DNA of 64,000 bases. It comes from Chryseobacterium aahli. Its GTDB lineage: Bacteria > Bacteroidota > Bacteroidia > Flavobacteriales > Weeksellaceae. The notes below the pieces were generated by a model. It was not told where the DNA came from. It saw only the letters and a list, made by a program, of their open reading frames with translations, and made no database searches. The stretch spans positions 434,001 through 498,000 of the forward strand of contig NZ_JALDNB010000002.1 of the NCBI RefSeq assembly GCF_022699665.1, read 5' to 3'. Shown piece by piece: positions 53,242-61,706 of this stretch (within the stretch, counting starts at the first letter, position 1; every line of letters begins with the position of its first letter). A program made the translations under genes and the position numbers.

Positions 53242-55869
53242 TTATTTGACTTTTAACTGCATACTTTTTAATCCTGCATTGTCAGAAGTTCCGCCGTAAA
53301 AAATGGTATAATCTCCTGATTTTGAAACCAAATCATCGGCTTTTTCATCGTAAAATTTGAATGATTCATTGGAAATTGTGAGTTGGACATTTTTTGTTTC
53401 TTTAGATTTAATCAAAACTCTTTCAAAAGCTCTTAAAGTCTTTACAGGAGCTAAAGCATCGTTATTCCTTTTCACATAAATCTGAATCACTTCTTCGCCG
53501 TCTCTTTCTGAAATGTTGGTAACCGGAATTGTAATAATCAAATTTTCATTAGAATTAATAGAATTTTTACTCAATTTTGCATCTCTATAATTGAATTTTG
53601 AATAACTCAAACCGTGACCGAACGGATACAAGGGTTTTTCTGTCATATAACGGTAGGTTCTTCCCTGCATATCGTAGTTTTCAAAACCCTGATGCTTGCT
53701 GGTTTTAGAAAGTGCATTATCCAGTTGCTCCAAATTTTTGTAAAAGGTAATCGGCAACTTTCCAGACGGATTGTAATCTCCAGCCAAAACATCTGCAACC
53801 GCAGTTCCGCTGGCTTGTCCGCCGTACCAGGCATTCAACAATACATCGTAGTTTTTTTCATCCTGTTCCAGACCAAGCGAACTTCCTGTACACAACACAA
53901 AAACAACAGGTTTTCCGGTTTTTCTTAATTCTGCAAGCAGTTCACGTTGAACTTTCGGAAGTTCTATCGAGGTTTTATCACCACCTTTGAAACCTTCGGC
54001 GCTTACTAACATTTCTTCACCTTCAAGACTTGGCGACAATCCGCCAGCAAAAATGATAACGTCAACATCTTTCACTTTTTCTTTTATCGAAGCGAAATTT
54101 ACAGGATCTTTTTTGTAAACTTCAAACGTAATGCTTACGTATTTTCCTTTCTGGCTGTGACGGAGTTCTATTTGATACTCTTTTCCTTTCTGCATTTTTA
54201 CAGGAAATTCCGAAGGATGTCTTGCGTCGGGACCTTTTCTGGTGGCGATTTCTTTGCCGTCAACAAAAAGCGTGTAAATATCTGATGTTGCGGCAGAAAA
54301 TATTACTTCGCCCGAATAATTACTTTTAAAAATTCCGGAAATTCTTGCCGATGTATTTTCTCTGGCAACTCCCGCAGCGAGTTGTGTTCCTCCAAAGCTG
54401 TTATACGTTATTGCAGTACTATTGACTGATGTATTGATCGGCTGACCTTTGAATTCATTATTGTTAAAGAATTCTACCTTCAACCCTTTTTGTCCATTTT
54501 TCTGACTGATAAAATTTTGATAGAGCGAAGTTCTTGCCGTAGGATCTGCTACTTCACTTCCTTTTTCATAGATTATTTCAGCGTTTGGAAATTTAGTTTT
54601 AATTCCGTCTAAAATCGTAACCGTTGAAGAAGGTGTTCCGTTGTAATTTCCCAATTGCATAATTTCGTCATCAGCATTGGGACCAACCACAGCGATTTTT
54701 TTAATGCTTTTATTTAAAGGCAGGACATTCTTCTCATTTTTCATCAGCACAATAGACTTTTGAGCCATTTTCAAAGCCTGCTTCTTGTGTTCATCCGAAT
54801 CTATCACCGAATATGGAATGTTGTTCCAATGAACGGAAGATTTGGGATCAAGCATTCCCAATTCAAACCAACCTTTCAGGATTCTTCGCATTGATATATC
54901 AAGGTCTTTTTCGGTGATTAATCCGCTGGCAAGAGATTTATTAAGATTGTTATAAGTATCTCCACATTCTAAATCTGTAGAATGTTTCAGCGCATCAGCA
55001 GCAGTACTTTTTTCATCGGGATGGGTTCCGTGGTATTTTTTCTGGTAGAAATCTGCCAAAGCCCAACAGTCGGAAACTACCATCCCATCGTATTTCCATT
55101 TTCCCCGAAGAATTTCTGTAAGCAATGTATTGTTGGCGCAACACGGTTGTCCGTCGAAAGCATTGTAAGCACACATCACTTCCCTTACATTTCCTTCCAA
55201 AACCAAAGATTTAAAAGCAGGAAGATAAGTTTCATACAAATCCCTTTTGGAAACTTCTGCATTGTAAGAATGGCGGTTCCATTCCGGACCGCTGTGAACA
55301 GCGAAATGTTTGGCGCAGGCGTGTGTTTTGAAATATTTTGGGTCATTTCCCTGCAAACCTTTTACCGCAGCAACACCGAGAACAGAAGTCAGATAAGGGT
55401 CTTCTCCGTAAGTTTCCTGACCTCTTCCCCACCGTGGGTCACGGAAAATATTAATATTCGGAGTCCAGAATGTCAACCCTTCATAACGTCCGGTTTTACT
55501 GGCTTCATCGAAAGATTTATTATATTTTGCACGGGCTTCATCAGAAATCATTTCGAAAGTTTTGAGATGTTCCGGAACATCCCAGGTTGCGGCTAAACCA
55601 ATGGCTTGGGGAAAAACTGTAGCTGTACCTGCTCTCGCCACACCATGAAGCGCTTCGTTCCACCATCCGTAAGCGGGAATTTCGAGGCGAGGAACTGCTT
55701 TGGAATTATCCATCATCATTCCGATTTTTTCTTCTATGGTTAGTAGTCCGAGAAGGTTGTCAATTCTTTGTTCGACGGGAAGTTTGGGGTTTTGGAAGGG
55801 ATGTTTGTAGTTCTGTGCATAACTTACGCTACTGATTACAAATAATAAGGTGAACAGAATTTTATTCAT
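53242..55869 (-). CDS. GH3 beta-xylosidase/glycosidase with PA14 domain
   Basis: An 875-residue exported enzyme (signal MNKILFTLLFVISSVSYAQ). The GH3 barrel runs to about 350, with nucleophile Asp in MVVSDCWALAD near 265. The second domain is interrupted by a PA14 module (about 455-600, with VEFFNNNEFKGQP and LFVDGKEIATRKG), and a fibronectin-III-like end follows (about 800). This layout is common in Bacteroidota xylan loci, where the enzyme cleaves xylo-oligosaccharides. A glucosidase or arabinosidase role is not excluded. It has its own TATATTTG box and AraR-like site. Confidence 0.92.
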   Translation of the reverse strand: MNKILFTLLFVISSVSYAQNYKHPFQNPKLPVEQRIDNLLGLLTIEEKIGMMMDNSKAVPRLEIPAYGWWNEALHGVARAGTATVFPQAIGLAATWDVPEHLKTFEMISDEARAKYNKSFDEASKTGRYEGLTFWTPNINIFRDPRWGRGQETYGEDPYLTSVLGVAAVKGLQGNDPKYFKTHACAKHFAVHSGPEWNRHSYNAEVSKRDLYETYLPAFKSLVLEGNVREVMCAYNAFDGQPCCANNTLLTEILRGKWKYDGMVVSDCWALADFYQKKYHGTHPDEKSTAADALKHSTDLECGDTYNNLNKSLASGLITEKDLDISMRRILKGWFELGMLDPKSSVHWNNIPYSVIDSDEHKKQALKMAQKSIVLMKNEKNVLPLNKSIKKIAVVGPNADDEIMQLGNYNGTPSSTVTILDGIKTKFPNAEIIYEKGSEVADPTARTSLYQNFISQKNGQKGLKVEFFNNNEFKGQPINTSVNSTAITYNSFGGTQLAAGVARENTSARISGIFKSNYSGEVIFSAATSDIYTLFVDGKEIATRKGPDARHPSEFPVKMQKGKEYQIELRHSQKGKYVSITFEVYKKDPVNFASIKEKVKDVDVIIFAGGLSPSLEGEEMLVSAEGFKGGDKTSIELPKVQRELLAELRKTGKPVVFVLCTGSSLGLEQDEKNYDVLLNAWYGGQASGTAVADVLAGDYNPSGKLPITFYKNLEQLDNALSKTSKHQGFENYDMQGRTYRYMTEKPLYPFGHGLSYSKFNYRDAKLSKNSINSNENLIITIPVTNISERDGEEVIQIYVKRNNDALAPVKTLRAFERVLIKSKETKNVQLTISNESFKFYDEKADDLVSKSGDYTIFYGGTSDNAGLKSMQLKVK

Positions 55870-55948
55870 ATTGTTGATTTTAAATCCATTATTTTATTCA
55901 TTTGGCTCAAATAAAATCACTGGATGTGTTTTTATAATGTGATAATGA

Positions 55949-55956
55949 CAAATATA
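55949..55956 (-). promoter_or_regulatory. TATATTTG promoter box of GH3
   Basis: Identical to the araB box and again 14 bases from the AraR-like site. The GH3 leader would be about 75 bases. Confidence 0.6.
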
Positions 55957-55970
55957 AGATTCTATCCTTA

Positions 55971-55993
55971 ATAAATGTATAAAATACACTTGT
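55971..55993. promoter_or_regulatory. Candidate AraR operator, GH3-GH51 unit
   Basis: Fits WTAARTGT-N7-ACACTTRW (ATAAATGT and ACACTTGT arms). Its spacing to the TATATTTG box matches the araB promoter exactly. Confidence 0.65.
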
Positions 55994-56066
55994 TTTTTAT
56001 CTTAATGTTTCTGTTATTTTAATTCACGAAATAATCCTGATCAATATTTTGCATAATCGCATAAGA

Positions 56067-56093
56067 AAAGCCACCAGAAAAGCTGATGGCTTT
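56067..56093 (-). terminator. Terminator after the GH30 gene
   Basis: On the minus strand AAAGCCATCAG, loop, CTGGTGGCTTT form an 11-bp stem with one mismatch followed by a short T-rich stretch. It separates the GH30 unit from the GH3 promoter. Confidence 0.6.
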
Positions 56094-56112
56094 AGAATTA
56101 AATTTTAATAGA

Positions 56113-58860
56113 TTATTTTTTAATCAATTTACGTGTTACCGTTTGACCGGAATCAGATATTTCAACGAAATACACTCCAACCGGAAGGTTCGCAATATTA
56201 ATTTTATTTTTACCTGAAGAAAGTTTCTGCTTTCCAGCAATCAAACTTCCTTTTGCATCAAATAGTGAATAGTTTGCCGTATTTGATTTAAGCTCGACAA
56301 AAAATTCATTTTGCGCAGGATTTGGATAAACACTTACCTCATCTTTTATCATTTCACTCTGAGAAACTGCAAGCGTAGCAAAACTTAATGGAAGAAAAGT
56401 ATTGGTGTAAGTATTTTCTTCAGTAATATATCCTTGGAAAGGATTTATAAAAGGTTCGTTTCCGGCAGTTACTTTATAGAATCCCGTAACTCCGTTTTCT
56501 GTCTTAAGCACGTACGCTCCAGCAGGAACTTTTATCGTATGATAAACCCCATTCATCTGATTTACAGATATTGCTTTTGGAGTTGATACATTACCTGAAC
56601 CGACGAAACTCATGTTTCCAGTAGCATTAACGAGTACAGGTGTATTTGCAGGAATGATACCATTGGTAATCTGCGTGGATGCTACACCCGTTGCAGACGG
56701 AATCATGGTATATGCGGTTACTCCCGACGGAATACTTGCCTCAAAAGGCAGTAATACAACGCCATAATCGCTGAAATTTCGTGTATATGATGCTGCCGTT
56801 GCAGTAAAATTAAAAGGTATCTGGAAGTCTTTACCCTGATCAGAAAGAATAAGTGTACTGCAGGTAGTTCCGGATACCACATTTATATTGTTATTGCTCA
56901 CTGAATTGTTGACGTAGAATAAACTGTTTATGTTTTGAGAGGTACTGATCCAGCTTGATGTCGAATTAATTCCAGTTGTATTTCTAAAATCTAATGAAGT
57001 ATAATATTCATTTTCCAAGGCATCCATAAGATTACTGTCTGTAGATGCGTATGCAGCTTCAAACTTTGATGCTCTTTCGTTTCCTACATTGAAGTAGACA
57101 TCGCCAAGCTTTAGTGTAAGAATAGAACTGAAATTTCCACTTCTCAGCCCAATAATTCCTTTGCATCCAAAAGGCAGTAACGATCTGGATATATCAAATA
57201 CCAGATTAAAACTACCTGATCCCGGCGTTGGAAACGCTACACTTCCGTAATTGTGATTTCTTAGTGTTCCATTACTGTCTACATAATATAATGTTGTATT
57301 TGAAGAAGTTGGCAAATTACTGGTCGTATAACTTAGGACATTAAAAATTAGTTTATTATATCTGTCGTTTAATGCTACATATCCGTTCGCTGCGGTAGTA
57401 TTTGAACTGATGAGCGGTGTAGAATTGTAAAACGTAACTGTCTGACCAGATAACTGATGACCTGTACCGAAAGCCGGATTTGTAGTGGTCTGAGTTTCAA
57501 TTTTATTATAATGCATCTCTGTTCCTGTCATTAACGATACTGGTCGGTCTCCACTTTTATTAAAAACAAAAGTCATTACGCTTGAAGGACTCACCATAAT
57601 CTGCGGTCTGAACGTATCGGTAGAAAATGTGAATGGAGCAGAAACCATATTCGAAGTTTGTGACGTTGTTGTACTGGTTCCTGAATTGGTAAAAAACGGC
57701 AGATCTGCTTTCAGGTTATAAGAGTTTGCAGATGAGTTGATGACCACCAATGTAATCTGGTTTCCATCCTGTGAAATGTATGATGAACCTTCCAACGCTC
57801 CATTGGCTACTTCCCATTTAGCATCAATTCTCCTTTTACCCGTTGTCGTCTTTGCGAACTGCGATAAAATATATCCTCTTTTTGTCATCTCACCTGCTAC
57901 GGTACCATTTGTACCATCACCCATCATTCCGTAGTATCTTTTTGATGCGTAATGAACCCATGCATTAATATTACCGAGCATCGCATTATTTACGCTTCTT
58001 GCAAAAGTAAAACCGTCAATCGACCAATTAAAGTCTCTTGCAGGTACACTGGTATTGGAATTCCAGTTGATGAGATATTCTGTTTGCCAGATTTGTTTAT
58101 TATAATTTTGAAATTGCTTGTACACAGACTGCATAGATCCATATTGATGACCTCCATACACTTCAAAATTTGCCATCACTGCAGGACTTAAAAAAGCATT
58201 TGCAAAATTATCTGTAAAACCTACACTTTCCGGAGCAATTACGTTACAGTTGATCAAATGTCCATAATCTTTAACGAAAGTAGCAATCTGCGTTGGCGTC
58301 CAGATACAACCTTGGTATTGTGCCATTTCATCAGGCTCGTTCTGTATAGAAATATAATCAAGTGTCACTCCGTTGGTTGCCAGATAAGTTACGAAACTGT
58401 TGAGATGAAGAGCATAATCCTGATAATTTGCAGGTTTCAGATAACCAATTTGCTGTACTCCGTTTGTATCTGTGTACACTGCGTTAACGTGATTATTGGT
58501 TTTCCATGCTGCAGGCATTGTCCAGGGGCTTGCAAATACAATCAGACCCATTGATTTTGCCAATTGTGCAGTGGCCAAAACCTGTGGCCAGTTGGAACTG
58601 TCTTCAGGAATATACAGCCTCAGCATATTGTATCCCGCATCGGTAGCCCCATTTCCCCAGAGTTTCTGAATTTCTGCAGTTGTCATGTGATTGTAGGCAA
58701 ACTGCGGACTGCAGACAAAGCCTCCAAATCCTGTAATGTTCTGATAAGTAATATTCTTATCAATTTTCACTTTTGCGCTCTGTGTACTCTGTGCATTAAG
58801 ATGCCCTGTGAATACGATACCTGCCATGGCAGCAAGTACTAAATTGACGATTTTTCTCAT
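56113..58860 (-). CDS. GH30-family glucuronoxylanase-like enzyme with T9SS sorting domain
   Basis: A 915-residue secreted protein. The signal ends GHLNAQ. The GH30 barrel shows NITGFGGFVCSPQ near 40, acid/base Glu in ISIQNEPDEMAQY near 165, the likely nucleophile Glu in QIWQTEYLINW near 255 and MTKRGYILSQFAK near 325, which resembles GH30 glucuronoxylanases of subfamily 8. A long beta-rich region (about 430-830) of unknown role follows. The last 75 residues (VYPNPAQNEFFVELKS, ending LPVGVYFVEISDSG and KLIKK) are a type A sorting domain, so it should be exported by type IX secretion. Its exact xylan specificity is inferred. Confidence 0.87.
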   Translation of the reverse strand: MRKIVNLVLAAMAGIVFTGHLNAQSTQSAKVKIDKNITYQNITGFGGFVCSPQFAYNHMTTAEIQKLWGNGATDAGYNMLRLYIPEDSSNWPQVLATAQLAKSMGLIVFASPWTMPAAWKTNNHVNAVYTDTNGVQQIGYLKPANYQDYALHLNSFVTYLATNGVTLDYISIQNEPDEMAQYQGCIWTPTQIATFVKDYGHLINCNVIAPESVGFTDNFANAFLSPAVMANFEVYGGHQYGSMQSVYKQFQNYNKQIWQTEYLINWNSNTSVPARDFNWSIDGFTFARSVNNAMLGNINAWVHYASKRYYGMMGDGTNGTVAGEMTKRGYILSQFAKTTTGKRRIDAKWEVANGALEGSSYISQDGNQITLVVINSSANSYNLKADLPFFTNSGTSTTTSQTSNMVSAPFTFSTDTFRPQIMVSPSSVMTFVFNKSGDRPVSLMTGTEMHYNKIETQTTTNPAFGTGHQLSGQTVTFYNSTPLISSNTTAANGYVALNDRYNKLIFNVLSYTTSNLPTSSNTTLYYVDSNGTLRNHNYGSVAFPTPGSGSFNLVFDISRSLLPFGCKGIIGLRSGNFSSILTLKLGDVYFNVGNERASKFEAAYASTDSNLMDALENEYYTSLDFRNTTGINSTSSWISTSQNINSLFYVNNSVSNNNINVVSGTTCSTLILSDQGKDFQIPFNFTATAASYTRNFSDYGVVLLPFEASIPSGVTAYTMIPSATGVASTQITNGIIPANTPVLVNATGNMSFVGSGNVSTPKAISVNQMNGVYHTIKVPAGAYVLKTENGVTGFYKVTAGNEPFINPFQGYITEENTYTNTFLPLSFATLAVSQSEMIKDEVSVYPNPAQNEFFVELKSNTANYSLFDAKGSLIAGKQKLSSGKNKINIANLPVGVYFVEISDSGQTVTRKLIKK

Positions 58861-58950
58861 AGTAATAATTTGATTTTAAATGTGACATAAATTTTAATTT
58901 AACTCAATATGTTATTATTGTTTTTTGAAATAAAATGTGTGGAAAATTGA

Positions 58951-61479
58951 TTATTTATTTCCTGAATAATCACTTTCCGGCGCTCCCAGATAACTTGGTT
59001 TAAGTCCGCCTGTGTTGATTAAAATCTTTTCTAAAACAATTCCGGGTTCTAGAACTCTGAAACGTAAAGTCTGTTTTCCCGGTTGTGAAATCTGATGTTT
59101 TGTGATTGATTTAATGATGTGTTCCGACTGCCATCGTCCCAGTTCGCCTTTGTAATGGCCATTGAAATTAACAGTTTGTGGTGTTCCGCCGTCAAAAGAA
59201 ATCTCGTAGCGTAATCCTTTATTGTGATTGTAATTTAAAGTCGGCGCGAGTAAAAGCTGAATTTCAAATTCGCCTTTTGATTCGAAATTAATATCGTATT
59301 CCAGATAAATATTTTCATCAACTTTCGGATAAGCGTTCTGTGGAAAAGTCGTAATTCCGGATTTTGTTTTTCCGAAGTCAGGAATCACTTCCCAATGGCT
59401 TCTGTCTGAATTATTCATTCTCGCAAAATTTTCGGCTTCGATTGAAACGTAACCGTTTTTCTCTTGGAATACTTTGTTCTTCGGAACATTTGCTTCCGAA
59501 ACATACGTGACTTCAGGCATTATATTTACTTTTCCATCAAACCAGGCTTTGTAACCTATCTTCATCTGATCCATCATATGCGTCCATTTTCCACCTGCAA
59601 TCTCATTGTTATATTTATTGTCGAGATATGCATTTCTTTCAAAATATTCCTTTACTTTATCAGCATAAAAATTTGCCTGAATATCATTTTTCGCTGCCAA
59701 TTCTTTATTTTTCGCCACTGCATAATACATTTCGTACAAATTGCTGCACGCATCAATCGGATAAAGAATCAACTGATAATACGCATCCTGATATTCTGCC
59801 GGAATCTGGTCTTTCAAACGTAATGCATCCAACGCCAAAGCTCTGTAGTCATTCAAAACCGTTTCAAATTCATTATAATTTTCAAGACTGAATGTTTTGC
59901 TATCCAACGTTTCCGGTGTGACTCTGCGGTTATATTTTGCATAAAGATTAATCATTCTGGCAATTTCTTTTGAATGTTTTTCGCCAAACTGTTGAGCAGA
60001 CCATTTCTCGGTATATTCCAGAAGATTTTTAGAATTAAATTGTTTCGGATTCCAAGCCATCTCCAGAAAGAAACTGATTGGAAACTCCATTGGTTTCAAA
60101 TCGCCAACATTCACAACCCAAACTTTATCTACTTTATGTTCGTAAGAAAGATTCATCTGCTCCCAAACTCTCTGAATCGGATTGATGTTAATCCACTTAG
60201 AATTTCTTGGTCCGCCTACATAGTCAAAGTGATAGTACATTCCGTAACCGCCTTTATGCAAAGGTTTTGAAAGATCCGGAAGCTTTCTTACGTTGCCCCA
60301 GTTATCATCACAAAATAGCAAAATCACATCATCCGGAACTCTCATTCCTTTGTCATAATAATCCTGAACTTCTTTATATAAAGCCCAAACCTGTGGCGTT
60401 TTGCTTGGATTTTTACCTGTAACATTTTGAATGATTTTGCGCTGGTCTTTTACGATGTTCTCTAATAAGGAAATATTGGTTCCCTCTCCCATCGCTTCAT
60501 CACCGTCGCCACGCATTCCGACAGTGACTAATTTTTCCCAGTTTTTGCTTCTTACTATTCCGGCTTTCCAGAAATCCTGCAACACTTTAGCATTTTTAGA
60601 ATAATCCCAAACGTTCGGAAGATTATTTTTTTTGATGTATCTGTGCCAGTCCGTTTGTGCCTGAGCCATCGGTTCATGATGTGAAGTTCCCATTATGATT
60701 CCCATTTCGTTTGCCAAAGGTCCACTCAACACATCATCATCGTAAAATGCTTTTCCCCACATCGCAGGCCAGAGATAATTGGCTTTGGAGCGAAGAAGCA
60801 GCTCAAAAACCTTTTCATAAAATTTAGAATTGATACCACCAAAAGTAGCTCTTGCCCAACCGCCAAGAGAAGGTTCTTCATCATTCAGGAAAATTCCGCG
60901 GTATTCTACGGCAGGTTCTCCGTCGGTATAAATTCCTTTTTTGAAGTATAAATTTTCTTTTGCTTCCACCGGAACATCTGCCCAGTAATGCCAGGGTGAA
61001 ACGCCGATTTGCCGAGACACTTCATAAATACCATAAATGGTTCCTCGTTTGTCGCTGCCTGCAATCACAATCGCTTCGGAAACGCCAGGAAATGGATTGC
61101 TGATATTCTGAATGACGTATTTTTCGCGTTTTCCGGTTAATGCTTTTCCATCAATCTTTTTTTGTCTGATTAAATCATCAATCACCGATTTGGTTCCTAT
61201 AGTTCCAATGATGATTAAAGGAGAATTCATTCCTGAAATCTGATTCAGTATATTGGGCTGTTCACCTGTTACTTTCTGGAAATCGGATTGCAGGTTTTTG
61301 ACAGCTCTTAAAATTCCATTGTCGATTTCTGAGTTTGTGAAAATGGATAGACTAACGGATTTTTCTTTTAATACAACGTTTTCGGATTTTTTTTCTGTGC
61401 TGATAAACGGCTCTGTTGCATTGATCTGCAGACAACATCCGAAAAATACGACAAGAAAAAATATTTTTATTCGATTCAT
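58951..61479 (-). CDS. GH115 xylan alpha-1,2-glucuronidase
   Basis: An 842-residue exported enzyme (signal ends INATEP) that removes (methyl)glucuronate, in its family also from inner residues of the chain. GH115 marks are VEYRGIFLNDEEPSLGGWAR near 190, NYLWPAMWGKAFYDDD near 235, HHEPMAQAQTDWHRY near 265 and FCDDNWGNVRKLP near 390. A C-terminal beta domain (about 680-830) ends it. It complements the GH67 enzyme in the same island. Confidence 0.92.
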   Translation of the reverse strand: MNRIKIFFLVVFFGCCLQINATEPFISTEKKSENVVLKEKSVSLSIFTNSEIDNGILRAVKNLQSDFQKVTGEQPNILNQISGMNSPLIIIGTIGTKSVIDDLIRQKKIDGKALTGKREKYVIQNISNPFPGVSEAIVIAGSDKRGTIYGIYEVSRQIGVSPWHYWADVPVEAKENLYFKKGIYTDGEPAVEYRGIFLNDEEPSLGGWARATFGGINSKFYEKVFELLLRSKANYLWPAMWGKAFYDDDVLSGPLANEMGIIMGTSHHEPMAQAQTDWHRYIKKNNLPNVWDYSKNAKVLQDFWKAGIVRSKNWEKLVTVGMRGDGDEAMGEGTNISLLENIVKDQRKIIQNVTGKNPSKTPQVWALYKEVQDYYDKGMRVPDDVILLFCDDNWGNVRKLPDLSKPLHKGGYGMYYHFDYVGGPRNSKWININPIQRVWEQMNLSYEHKVDKVWVVNVGDLKPMEFPISFFLEMAWNPKQFNSKNLLEYTEKWSAQQFGEKHSKEIARMINLYAKYNRRVTPETLDSKTFSLENYNEFETVLNDYRALALDALRLKDQIPAEYQDAYYQLILYPIDACSNLYEMYYAVAKNKELAAKNDIQANFYADKVKEYFERNAYLDNKYNNEIAGGKWTHMMDQMKIGYKAWFDGKVNIMPEVTYVSEANVPKNKVFQEKNGYVSIEAENFARMNNSDRSHWEVIPDFGKTKSGITTFPQNAYPKVDENIYLEYDINFESKGEFEIQLLLAPTLNYNHNKGLRYEISFDGGTPQTVNFNGHYKGELGRWQSEHIIKSITKHQISQPGKQTLRFRVLEPGIVLEKILINTGGLKPSYLGAPESDYSGNK

Positions 61480-61501
61480 AATCTTTTATTTTTATTAATA
61501 A

Positions 61502-61614
61502 TGAAATCTTACTGATTAATTGAACCCTTTCAGGGTTCGCATATTATTTATATTTCGTTTTCCATAGGTTGCACCTACGGCTATTGCTATTGAATCCTAC
61601 GGATTCTTTTATTG
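61502..61614. repeat. Hairpin repeats of the ACCTACGGCTATTG type (family C)
   Basis: ACCCTTTCAGGGTTCG, GGTTGCACCTACGGC and GAATCCTACGGATTC are short hairpins in a row upstream of GH115. They are related in style to the element at 49129. Confidence 0.5.
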
Positions 61615-61697
61615 CAGCGAATCTTTCGCAGCCCGACCTGAGTGGAGCAAAGCGGAACAAAAAAGCGGGAACGGAGGGCGGATTAGCTGCCCAAATC
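61615..61697 (-). repeat. Repeat family A, copy 4
   Basis: Runs from GCAGCGAATCTTTCGCAGCC to GGATTAGCTGCCCAAATC, 10 bp after the GH97 stop. It is the shortest copy, and no family B element accompanies it. Confidence 0.6.
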
Positions 61698-61706
61698 ATT
61701 CCTGTA

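Noticed and set aside
54982..55596. 204-residue plus-strand frame inside the GH3 gene
   Set aside because: Antisense to the conserved GH3 catalytic barrel; no recognisable domain.
58861..58950. AraR-like site upstream of GH30
   Set aside because: TTAAATGTGAC is present, but the ACACTT half is missing at the required spacing.
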